A DNA stretch of 64,000 nt from contig JASJOG010000484.1 in the NCBI GenBank assembly GCA_030142905.1, forward strand, positions 82,312 to 146,311. The letters run 5' to 3'. The first letter of the stretch is position 1. Each line of letters opens with the position of its first letter. Of this stretch, positions 8,995 to 18,489 are shown piece after piece. The notes below the pieces were generated by a model that saw nothing but the letters and a program-made list of their open reading frames with translations, was not told the origin of the DNA and searched no databases. Position numbers and translations under genes: made by a program. The DNA is from Heliopora coerulea (Eukaryota > Cnidaria > Anthozoa > Scleralcyonacea > Helioporidae).

Positions 8995-11425
8995 GACTAA
9001 GAGATACAACAACGGTTCGCTTGCTGCGTTTCGCAAATATCAACGCGCCGAACTAAAACTTAGTAAAGCAAAACTGGACCTAGGATTTCTGAAGAAATGC
9101 AAAGTACACGATGCTGTGCCTCGTTTTCTGAACTTCAAGCTGGCCAACCGACAACTCCAAAAATCCCGTGCCTACCGCCAATGCCAGAGAAGACTCCTGG
9201 ATGAAGAGATTGCTATCAAACAATCCAGAATCGATGAACTTTCTCAACTCACCGGCAACCTTTTATCAAATCTGAGCTTCCTCGTGTCGTCCCTCGACCT
9301 CATACATTTGAAATCCATAGTAGACTCCGAAAACTCAAAGAAACTTTCTCACCATGAAAAAGTGCAAGATAAAAAACTTCTCCGCCTCCGTATCGACTCG
9401 TCTTCATCTACTTCCATTGATCCAAACAAGGTGATCTTCAACTATTCCAGTCGCCCCTTATCCGACAAGGAGAAAGCAGTTCTCGCATTGGGCCTTGATT
9501 TCTCGATACCACCAAGAAAGTTAAACTTTTGCAACTTCCTCGTTCCTTTTGAAATTTTGTACCGGAAAATTCTGAACCAACCGATCTCCCCTAACTCTGG
9601 TCACAACAAGGACAGCGTTAAGACCAGGCTTAAAGACATTGCACTATCTGGATATCGTACGTACTCCCCTCTTACTTCTGCCTTGTCTACTGGGGAACTG
9701 AACATTTTAAGAAGTCTGAAGGATGATAACAATATCGTTATTATTAAGCCAGACAAGGGCAATGGTGTGGTTGTCCTAGACAAGGCTGACTATGAATCTA
9801 AAATGGAAGATATTTTGCAGGATACCAACAAATTTAAACCTCTGCTAGATGACCCCGTCAAGACCACGATAAAACGTGAGAATAAAATACGAACCCTTCT
9901 CAAAGAACTTAAGAAGAGCAACACGATCACCGATGAACAGCTTAAACAGTTGTCACCAACGGGTTCCCGACCTGGCATAATATATGGCTTACCAAAGGTA
10001 CACAAGACCAACATTCCTCTAAGACCTATTTTATCGGCAATCGGTACTCATTCGTATAATTTAGCTAAGTTTCTCGTTCTTTTGCTTCGCCCTCTTTCTT
10101 TAGGTCCTTACTTAGTTAGTGATACTTTCTCTTTCATTCAGGATTTATTTTCCCTTAATATTAATTCTAGTAACTTAATAATGGCCAGTTTTGACATCAC
10201 CTCACTCTTCACCAACATACCTATTGATGAAACCATAGATATTATTCTCGATCAGTCATTTTCTTCCGTTCAATTATTTCAAGGTTTTTCTCGTGAACAG
10301 CTTAAGCAACTCCTTAATTTATCGGTCAAAAATTGTCATTTTACTTTCAGAGGTAGGTTTTTTGATCAAATTGAAGGTGTCGCTATGGGTTCGCCTCTCG
10401 GTCCCTCCTTTGCCAACATTTTTCTTTCATTTCACGAACAAAATTGGCTTAAAAATTGCCCCGCTCACTTCAAACCCATATATTACAGGCGTTACGTTGA
10501 CGATTGTTTTATTTTGTTTAAATCTAAAGACCACATTACTCCCTTTTTGGATTATCTAAATTCCCAACACACCTGCATTAATTTTACTTGTGAAATTGAA
10601 GCTGACAAAACACTTCCGTTCCTTGACATTAAAATCCAACGCTCTAATGGTTCATTTGTTACCTCAGTTTATCGCAAACCAACATTCACCGGGCTTTTTA
10701 CCAACTTCGAAAGTTTTATACCCCTCGTGTTTAAAAAGGGATTAATTTACACTTTGATGTTTCGTTATTTTTAACTAAGCTCCTCTTACGATATTTTCCA
10801 CGCTGAACTTGAGAAACTGAAAACTTTATTAAAACAAAATGGATATCCACGCAGATTCTTGGACCACTGTTTTCGAATTTTTTTAAACAAAATTTCTCAT
10901 CCTCCAGTAAAACCTCTTACGGCACCTAGGCTCTTACTCTCTTTAGTTTTACCTTTTACCGGAAATCATGGCCTACAAATTCGTCAACAAGTTATTAAAT
11001 TACTTTCGTCAGCCTATCCACACCTCCAAATTCGTATTGCTTTTCGGCCCGTTTCTCGTCTGTCTAACTTTTTCCGTTTTAAAGATCGCTTACCACTCAA
11101 ATTGAGATCCCATGTTGTTTACAAATTCACGTGCCGACGCTGCCAGGCGTCGTATATAGGCGAAACATGCCGTTTATTACACACGAGGATCTCCGATCAC
11201 TTAGGTATTTCAGCCTACACTGGAAAACCGCTCTCACACTCTACACTATCTAGTGTCCTTTCACACAAGGTGAAAACCGACCATGAAATCTCTTTTGATG
11301 ATTTCGAAATCTTATCCTCTGGTTCTACTCAGTTTGACGTTCTTCTGCGAGAAAGTCTGTTAATTTCTAGAATGCAACCGTCTCTTAACGCTAATATCAG
11401 ATCCTTTCCTTTAGCACTTTTTTAA
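8909..11425 (+). pseudogene. Penelope-like reverse transcriptase with GIY-YIG endonuclease (one internal stop)
   Basis: One continuous 839-codon frame interrupted only by TAA at 10772-10774. Residues 1-250 form a basic, coiled N-terminal region. PDKGNGVVVLDKADY (about residue 274) and GIIYGLPKVHK are typical PLE RT blocks; SFDITSLFTNIPIDETI holds the first catalytic Asp; MGSPLGPSFANIF follows; and YVDD (residues 529-532, 10493-10504) is the RT active site. After the stop the frame continues into KFTCRRCQASYIGETCR, a Cys pair plus the GIY-YIG core, and LLRESLLISRMQPSLN. The ATG at 8909 sits just after the hammerhead cleavage site. PLEs prime reverse transcription at a nick made by the endonuclease. 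Apart from the nonsense codon, it looks intact. Confidence 0.92.
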
Positions 11426-11794
11426 CGTTATTTCTTGACATATTTTTTTTTTTTTTTTTTTTTTCTCTCCCCTCCCCTCTAATTAAATTCTTCACACGTC
11501 TAATTCTTCATCACTTTATTACTCGCACTCCTTCCGTTAATTGTTCTTGCTAATCGTTCCGCTAATCCTTTGTGACATTCTTTCATCACTATTTTTGTAA
11601 CAGTTAGCTATTTAAGCCTCTCAACTCTTGTAAATAATTACTCTGATGATGTTACTGGTTAAGTAACGAAACGTTAGTCAATAAAACTCTTTTAAAGATA
11701 TGGTTCCATTATGGCTCTATTTAAACTTGTTTGCTGGGCTATTATATTTCTAACTAAACTTCGTTTTCCACCTGGCTGTTCAATCGCAACGATC
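11313..11794 (+). repeat. PLE pseudo-LTR, right copy
   Basis: Direct repeat of 8511-8994. It overlaps the last ~113 bases of the PLE ORF and runs to the target duplication at 11795. Small differences (for example 'gatcctttcc' against 'gatcctctcc') give a rough low divergence. Confidence 0.92.
11638..11684 (+). ncRNA. Hammerhead-ribozyme-like motif, right pseudo-LTR
   Basis: Identical to the motif at 8836-8882: CTGATGA, extra T, gttac/gtaac stem, GAAAC, GTTA loop, GTC with predicted cut after 11679. Two copies in one transcript could release a unit-length RNA. Confidence 0.6.
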
Positions 11795-12083
11795 TTCATT
11801 CAAGTTATCTTGTCACATCACTAAATAATTATAAACTGGATTGCCTTGCGAGATTTTATATTTTGCTCTGCCAATCTTGATTTCTAAGACTTTGGGGGTG
11901 TTGCAGTCCCCCCTCACACACCCCTTGAGTTTCGCTCCCCCCAAGTGGTTATGCCATCGCAGCACCTAACCATAGATAAATTTATCAAAATGTTGCTTTT
12001 TTTCTTGTTGGGATTTCAGACGGTTATGTAGTTTATAAATTTATTTAAAAATTTTTCTTTAAATAAAAGAATTATATGAATAA

Positions 12084-12437
12084 ATGAATTGCAAAACGAA
12101 TTACCAACAAAAAACATTTAAACAATTGTGGAATATTGCAAGAGAAAGAAAAATAAAATATTATAAAAGATACACAAAAAATCAACTTGAAGAAATGCTG
12201 AGATTTGAAATTAGCAAACCAAATAAAAAGTATGAGAAATATTGTAGAGAAAAAATGAAAAATCCAATCCCAGTAATAGTTATAAACAGTGAAACAGGTG
12301 AAATCTTAAATTTTAAAAGTCTTAGATCTGCTGCAAAAAATTTTAATATGAATGCAGAAAGTATTAAACATAGAATAAAAAGAAAAAAAGATTTGGAAAT
12401 TAATGGACAAACATTTTTGGTTTTTTATAATAATTAA
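12084..12437 (+). CDS. SAP/NUMOD1-like DNA-binding protein of Polinton-like element
   Basis: An intact 117-residue frame. Residues 12-40 (LWNIARERKIKYYKRYTKNQLEEML) resemble a SAP or Rho-N type helix-turn-helix. Residues 65-115 (VIVINSETGEILNFKSLRSAAKNF ... IKHRIKRK...ING) resemble NUMOD1, a DNA-binding module found next to homing endonucleases. No nuclease catalytic motif is visible. It starts an AT-rich run of three plus-strand genes leading into the polymerase, so it probably belongs to the same element. The function is likely DNA binding; the family call is by eye. Confidence 0.5.
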   Translation: MNCKTNYQQKTFKQLWNIARERKIKYYKRYTKNQLEEMLRFEISKPNKKYEKYCREKMKNPIPVIVINSETGEILNFKSLRSAAKNFNMNAESIKHRIKRKKDLEINGQTFLVFYNN

Positions 12438-12495
12438 AAAATCAATCTTTTTTATTTTTTTGTTTAAAGGAAAATTATTATATAATAAAAAATCA

Positions 12496-12780
12496 ATGGG
12501 CACAATTATTGAAATAATTAAACCAGAGAATTATAAATTCACAAAAAGTAAAATGTATTATATTTTCATCAAAGAAATTCTTAAAATTACTGGTGAAGTA
12601 GAATTATTACCACATCATGAATTTACAATAAATTATGATGAAAAATTTTGTATTTTTGATGATTTTGTAATTGATTATGGAAGTTGTGAAAAAATTTATA
12701 TACCTTATAAAATTATTTTGAAAGCAGAAAAAATACCAAAACCATTAATTAATATTTTTGTTTTTACTAAGATTGAGTAA
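12496..12780 (+). CDS. Hypothetical protein of Polinton-like element
   Basis: A 94-residue frame starting at ATG 12496; the frame is open further upstream, but those codons are low-complexity Phe/Ile and I take the internal ATG. It lies 58 bases after the SAP/NUMOD-like gene and about 100 bases before the polymerase. The sequence is acidic and beta-rich (FCIFDDFVIDYGSCEKIYIPY) with no motif I recognise. Confidence 0.4.
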   Translation: MGTIIEIIKPENYKFTKSKMYYIFIKEILKITGEVELLPHHEFTINYDEKFCIFDDFVIDYGSCEKIYIPYKIILKAEKIPKPLINIFVFTKIE

Positions 12781-12883
12781 TCATTCATAATTTTTTTTCA
12801 ATATAGTCACGTGACCAATCATGAAAAAAAATTGTTTTTTTAATTATTTTTGACTTTAAAAAAAATATATATATAAATAAAGA

Positions 12884-15120
12884 ATGAATACAACAAGAAA
12901 TTTATTGGACGAAGATGTTCCAAATATTAATACTCCTTTATTAAAACCAAAAAAATATTTAAAAATTAATAATTTGGTTGAAAACTCAAAAGAAAAAGTA
13001 AATGATTTATTTAACAAGACTAAAGAAAAAGTACTTAATTTATTTGATAAATACAATCCCTTGAGGAATAAAGAAAAAATAACAAATTGGTATAATCATC
13101 TGAAAGATAATGTTTTAGATATATTTAACAAAATACAAGGTAAAGTTTCCACCCCAGCTGCAAAATTTAAATTGGATAAAGAAGCTTTGAAAGTAACAAA
13201 AAGATATGAAATTGATCTGAAAGAAGTAGGATTATCTTTATATGATCCTTTGAGTCTCTTGAAAAAAATAAAACCATTGGTAATAAAAAAATTTAAAAAA
13301 TATCCAAGCACAAAACAACAAATAACTCTTGTGTGTTTGATGAAAAAAACAAATCCTGCAACAGGAGAAGAAACTACAGATAATGCTCATTTTCATAGTT
13401 ATTATGAAGAAATTTTTGATGGAAGTAATTTTGATGAAATATATGAAAAAATGGCACAAAAAATTATTTTGAGTTTTGAAGAATTTTTAAAAAATTCAAG
13501 CTTATGGAAATTTCACAAAGGTTTGAAAATAATTCTTAATATTAATGAAATTAAACGATTACTTGCATCATCTTATATTCCTACTCCAAAATTTTTAGAA
13601 GATAAAAAAGCAATTATTAATCCACAAAATTATGATCAAAAATGTTTATTGTGGTGTATTACAATAGATGACCTTTTGAAAACTACCCCAATTAAGAATC
13701 CTGGGAGAATTACAAAAATTTTAAAAAAGAAAGCTGAAGGTTTTAATGTTAAAGATATTAATTTTCCATGTGGATTTTCAGATATTGATAAATTTGAAAA
13801 AAATAATAACATTGCAATTAATTTATTTGGATATAATGAAGAAAAAAGGTTTGGGAATAAAAATCATGAAATTTTTCCTTTGAGAGTAAGTAAATTAAAC
13901 TCCCCCGGTCTGAGTAACAAACACGTAAATATATTGTTAATAACTAATGAAAATGGGGAAAAACATTATTGTTTAATTAAAAATATGAGTAGATTGTTTT
14001 CAAGTCAATCTAGTAAAAATCAAAAAAAAATACTTGTTTGTAATTATTGTTTACAACATTTTAGAACTGAAGAAACTCTTAAAAATCATTTAGAATATTG
14101 CTCAAAATATGAATGTGGAAGAACTGTTTATCCAAATAAAGGAGAACAATTAAAGTTTAAAAATTATGAAAGAATGCATGATATTCCATTTGTAATTTAT
14201 GCAGATTTTGAATGCAATTTAAAATGTGAAAATAAAAATATTGGTGATAATACAAAACAATTTCAAAAACATGAACCATCTGGATATTGTTATTTGATAA
14301 AATGTTTTGATGATAGTTTGTATAAACCAAAATTAGTAAAATACACAATAGGTGACACTAAAGATAACACCCCATGGAATCCAAATGATCCTGTTTCTTT
14401 AAAATTTGTAAAAAGTTTAGAAAATGATATTAAAAAAATACATGAGCAATTTAAATTCCCAAAAAATATAATATTAAGAAAAGAGGATAAAATTTTGAAA
14501 AAGCTGAGAATTGTTATGCTTGTGGGTGTAAATTTGGTATCATTCCCGAACCGACCCGGTCAAAAACTAACAGAGAACCCGAAAGGTCTGAAGAATTTGA
14601 AAAAATGGATGAATTATTTATGAATGATGAAATTAGCGCAGAAGAATTTAAAAAATATTTTGAAGACAGAGAAAACAGAGAAAACAGAGAAAACAGAGAA
14701 AACACAGAAAATAGAAAACAGAAAATAGAAAATAGAAAATATAAAATAGAAAATAGAAAATAGAAAACAGAGAAAACAGAGAAAACAGAGAAAACACAGA
14801 AAACAGAGAAAACAGAGAAAACAGAGAAAACAGAGAAAACAGAGAAAACAGAGAAAACAGAGAAAACACAGAAAATATGTCTAATAATGAAAATCGCACA
14901 AAGCATGTGAAAAACGATAAAGTTAAAGACCATTGTCATTATACAGGAAAATATCGAGCAGCTGCTTGTATTAGTTGTAATTCAAAAATGAAAAATCCAA
15001 AGTTTATACCAGTTATATTTCATAATTTACAAAATTATGATAGTCATTTGTTTATTAAAAATCTTGGTGTTTCAGAGGGTGAAATTAATTGTATACCCAA
15101 CACCGAGGAAAAATATATAT
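12884..15120 (+). pseudogene. Protein-primed family B DNA polymerase, N-terminal half with exonuclease motifs (Polinton/adintovirus-like)
   Basis: The open frame from 12884 reads a long N-terminal extension, then CLLWCI (about residue 256), HYCLIKNMSRLFS (about residue 362), a C2H-type finger (CNYCLQHF ... HLEYC) and the Exo I motif YADFECNL with DFE at 14204-14212. A frameshift near 14500 moves the frame; the next segment has the Cys cluster CYACGC, a low-complexity repeat run (14667-14874) and then HCHYTGKYR ... CISCN, like the metal finger of endonuclease VII proteins. FHNLQNYDSHLF, which fits Exo II, follows. Similarity ends about 15120, so all palm motifs are missing. With 3065-4659 this gives both halves of the enzyme, but from different copies. 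The three frames and the truncation make it a relic. Confidence 0.85.
14667..14874. repeat. 9-bp tandem repeat (agagaaaac) inside the polymerase gene
   Basis: Repeats of 'gagaaaaca' with variants ('cagaaaata'), about 208 bp. In the polymerase frame it reads repeated Arg-Glu-Asn. It lies between the CYACGC cluster and HCHYTGKYR. Confidence 0.95.
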
Positions 15121-15620
15121 GAGAAATTGAGTTTAAAAGTTATATAAGAAGCTTATCCCCTAGTTTCAAAGTTTTGAGGCAGACATTCCATTTCTCCCAA
15201 AAAAATGCAATGTAGAATAGTCATGATATAAGGAAACATACTTTGGAAATTTGAAAATGCAATTAGCTAAGGATATCTGCCACCATGTTTTGTCTGAAAG
15301 TTTGCTGTAGCTCAAAGCTTAATAATTAATAATGGAAAATAAATGGAAAATAAATTGTTTGCAAAACTTACAATATTTGCGTACCTACAATATTTTGTAG
15401 GTCATAGTTGACCTACAGGGTGTAATTGACCTTTCATCAAATACATAATGAATAAAACGTTTTTTTCTGGGATATTGGTTTTGCTAGTGATGTTTCCCTT
15501 TCTGGGAGTTTTTGCTAGTGGAGATTTTGTCGCTGGCAAATTATGTGCCTTAAAATCTAAATTTCTAGGCCTGTAGCGTCATTGGAAATAAAACTCGGCC
15601 ATCACGTCAACAACCAGAAC
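15121..15620. other. No gene recognised
   Basis: About 500 bases behind the truncated polymerase. It holds a small hairpin (ttgtaggtca...tgacctaca near 15395) and nothing else I can name. Confidence 0.5.
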
Positions 15621-15624
15621 CACA

Positions 15625-15846
15625 ATGCCGTTCCAGTCAATTCATCAGTTGTGATTCAGCTGTTGGCAAACACCTTCTCTCTAACAAGTCTTGCGCTGAA
15701 ACCTACTTAGATGATAGTTTTAGAACTTTTTACAAATGCCGTTCCGCTTTTCAATTGAAAGTAATGGAAGCCATTTACATAAAACTTATTGATCCGGATT
15801 TGTGCCGGGAAAAGGAATTTGTTTTCCAACTAGCCGTGTGTTATAA
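15625..15846 (+). pseudogene. PLE endonuclease C-terminal fragment
   Basis: The open stretch reads SAVGKHLLSNKSCAETY followed by CRSAFQLKVMEAIYIK and DPDLCREKEFV, a pattern shared with the C-terminal tail of GIY-YIG PLE proteins of a second subfamily. The GIY-YIG core itself is not visible upstream. The Gypsy element is inserted directly into its end at about 15841. Confidence 0.55.
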
Positions 15847-16398
15847 CAGCATCGTCTAATCTTGATAAGTACTTGTATTTTTCTAACTCGTAAACACATT
15901 ATACATTGCATTCGTATAGCCTAACTAAACTAATTAACATTTCACAAACCCTAAAGAGTATCAGACAATATTAATACACCGTGTTTTGACACTCCCGCAT
16001 ACCGTTGAGTCGACGTCATCAGTTTTCTTGTGGCTATAAAAGCAGGGGATTTGTTTCTTTAGTTAGCAGACGTGTAGCACTTGATAAGTGGTCTGCCGAA
16101 ATGCATCTTGCTCTTTTCTAATTCTTTAGGCCTACTCTTTACGTAGTATTTTACCTCTTTAAGTTCCATACAGTTGTTTTAAGAACTAAACGGTCTAACA
16201 GTCTTTGGTAACTATGAATACCTCTTTAGTGCGTATATTTCATTTTTATTTTCTCTTATTTTATCTTAAACTACCAATTACTATGGTATCAACGTATTTG
16301 AAACAGTGTTTAAATATGCAATACAGTCTAAAACATATGCGGAGGTAAGTATTTTCTTTCCGAATTAATTTTAAATGTTCATGGTGTAAATGAATGCC
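15841..16398 (-). repeat. Gypsy 3' LTR
   Basis: Matches 21052-21617 almost throughout. It differs at several places in its first 100 bases, where the right LTR agrees with the 128-bp fragment next door instead. Confidence 0.85.
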
Positions 16399-16526
16399 GT
16401 TGTCTAATCTTGATAAGTACTTGTATTTTTCTAACTCGTAAACAGATTATAAATTGCATTTATATAGCCTAACTAAACTAATTAACATTTTACAAACCCC
16501 AAAGAGTATCAGACCATATTATTACA
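16399..16526 (-). repeat. Extra partial Gypsy LTR (R/U5 end)
   Basis: Repeats the first ~128 plus-strand bases of the LTR ('tctaatcttgataagtactt' onward), joined directly to the full left LTR. It is unexpected between the internal region and the 3' LTR. Confidence 0.8.
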
Positions 16527-16722
16527 TCCTTCCCTTTCTGGAACTAAATAACGCCTAAAAAATTTAAATATATTGATATCAAGTGTTTTGAAACCGTTCG
16601 TGCCCGTTAAATATAAGAACTAATAAATATAATATAATAACTGAACAGCACGTGTCCATTTAAATATAATTTAACTACATTATATAAATATAAGCTAACA
16701 ATTAGAATGTATCTTAATGTTA

Positions 16723-18168
16723 TTACTTTAGCATATAATCCTGTAAATAACTTGGCTGTTTTCGTGTTCTTCCCGATCTACGCAAAGGCCGCACACCTGT
16801 GTTATCTTTTGCAGCAGGAGAACATACGACCTCTGCTCTTGCTTCCTTGCAAATCATCTCTTTAGATGAACTTGCTTGGTCTTCTAGATGACCGGGGTCA
16901 ACCATTGTTAGATTTTGTTCGACGTCTGGTGCTACTTCATCAGTCTTCCTTAACTGGACTCTATTTCGTCTTAATGTACCATGTGACGTTTCTACTTCAT
17001 ATGATCTTTTATCTAGACGTCTTCTAACCACACCCTTTTCCCATTCTTTTCTTCCCAAACGAAACGGCTTGATTCTTACAACATCCTCATCTTCAAGTGG
17101 ATCTAAATTGACAGCTCCTCTATTGTAATACTTAGATTGTTGTCTTTTCCGCTCTACTAATTTCTCATTCATAGTATCGCTATTCATCGTTTGGGGTTGT
17201 AACAGGCTTGCTGTTGTCAGCAACAAAGTTCTCGCTCGTCTGTTCAGTAGACGCTGGGCTGGACTACTCTTCATATTCGTGAAGGATGTATTTCGATGGT
17301 CAAGAACAGCCAGAAACGCATCCGAATTTGCCTTCTTTGATTTTCTTAAGATTTGCTGGGCTTCTTTTACTACACTTTCAGCTTTACCATTTGCTTGGTT
17401 GTAGTATGGAATGCTTGTCACGTATTGAAAATCCCATTCCTTTGCAAATATCTGGAAATCTCGTGGCAAAAACTGTGGGCCATTGTCAGTTATAACCTGC
17501 TCGGGTATGCTGTGTCTTGCAAAATGACCCTTGATCTTTCTAATGACATGCACCGAGGAGATATTCTTCAAATGATCCAGCTCAAAGAAATCACTGTAAT
17601 AGTCAACGGTAACTAAGTAGTGTTTTCTCTCGAGCTCAAATAGGTCAAGGCCAACACGTTGCCATGCTCAATTTGGTACTTCATGACTTCGCAACGTCTC
17701 CTTTGGCTGACTTCTCTCGTACTCGCGACAGGCTTCGCATGTTGACACGTGGTTCTTGATATCACTTGACATCGCGGGCCAGTACAAACATTCTCGAACT
17801 CTATTTAAACAACGGTTTACTCCAAGGTGCAAGTTGTGGATTTTCCTTAGCGTCTTGCCTCTCATTGCTTGCGGGACAACCACCCTTTCTCCTCTAAACA
17901 CCAGACCATCCTGGATCGACATCTCATCTCTGATATTAAATTAGGGTGTGATGATGTTTGGAAGGGCGTCTTTCTGCTCTGGCCATCCTTGATGGATCAC
18001 TGCCGTAAGAACTTGTAAAGACTCGTCACTTCTAGTCTCTCGTTGAATTTCCTGCAACCACTCGTCTGAAATGGGAAGGTACTTCATCATGTTAATGGTT
18101 TCAAACTCCGGAACATCTTGACCACCATCAGGGATGCTTGCTCTTGATGATGTGTCAGCAAGAAACAT
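16723..18168 (-). pseudogene. Gypsy pol: integrase (H2C2 finger, DDE core, C-terminal domain)
   Basis: Reading down from 18168: the frame opens with MFLADTSSRAS, the end of the RNase H/tether region. An in-frame stop at 17941-17943 follows, then the zinc finger HNLHLGVNRCLNRV ... CEACREY. A second in-frame stop lies at about 17666-17668. After it come VTVDYYSDFFEL (first Asp), ITDNGPQFL (second Asp) and NQANGKAESVVKEAQ (Glu), spaced as in a DD35E core. The tail has the Gypsy IN C-terminal features (VVRIKPF, WEKGVV, YEVET) and ends at 16723 with a basic stretch. All three catalytic residues remain, but two stops disable it. Confidence 0.88.
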
Positions 18169-18175
18169 ATTCCTT

Positions 18176-18325
18176 CCTTTTAGGGGTGCAGTGCTTTGGA
18201 ATTCACTCCCTAAGGCATGTCAAGTTGCGAGAATTATGCAAATTTTCTCCGCTGACTCCCATAATACTGCGTATATTTTAGTTTTAAATTTTTAATATTG
18301 TGTTGACGTAATGGAATTTCAGTAA

Positions 18326-18358
<33 letters not shown>

Positions 18359-18489
18359 TAATTTAGTACTTAATTTTATAAATAGTTAAAATTAATTTAT
18401 TCTAGCACAGCTCTCTGGAAGAGCATACATGTATGAAGAGACATCCGTGGATAAATAAAGATTTTGATTGATTGATTGATTGATTGATT
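18176..18489 (+). mobile_element. 5'-truncated LINE tail inserted in Gypsy pol
   Basis: Begins with codons reading RGAVLWNSLPKACQVARIMQIF, the conserved RGAxLWNSLP C-terminal motif of LINE reverse transcriptases (CR1/L2 type). An (at)n run (18328-18355) and a 3' end 'aataaagattttgattgatt' with (tgat) repeats follow. It separates the Gypsy RNase H (KYEKS at 18490) from the following LADTSSRAS at 18168. It is a dead-on-arrival insertion. Confidence 0.8.

Larger units (their letters stand above)
8438..11794 (+). mobile_element. Near-complete Penelope-like element with partial tandem repeats and 12-bp target duplication
   Basis: Flanked by the direct repeat TTCATTCAAGTT (8426-8437 and 11795-11806), taken as the target-site duplication. 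The first ~70 bases (8438-8510) are the reverse complement of 8893-8962, a 5' inverted tail. Two direct repeats (8511-8994 and 11313-11794, about 483 bp, nearly identical) act as pseudo-LTRs: the right one includes the end of the ORF, and the left one contains the ORF start. Each carries a hammerhead-like motif. This is the standard PLE partial-tandem architecture. The near identity of the repeats and a single stop in the ORF suggest a recent insertion. Confidence 0.92.

Noticed and set aside
14667..14874. Possible CRISPR array
   Set aside because: The unit is 9 bp without spacers, in an animal-type genome; it is a coding minisatellite.
14514..14939. Minus-strand ORFs of 141 and 83 codons (repeated Val-Phe-Ser)
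   Set aside because: They are the antisense of the 9-bp repeat in the polymerase gene.
3065..15120. The two polymerase halves as one rearranged gene
   Set aside because: The fragment at 2063-2127 overlaps the N-terminal half and differs from it, so at least two element copies are present.
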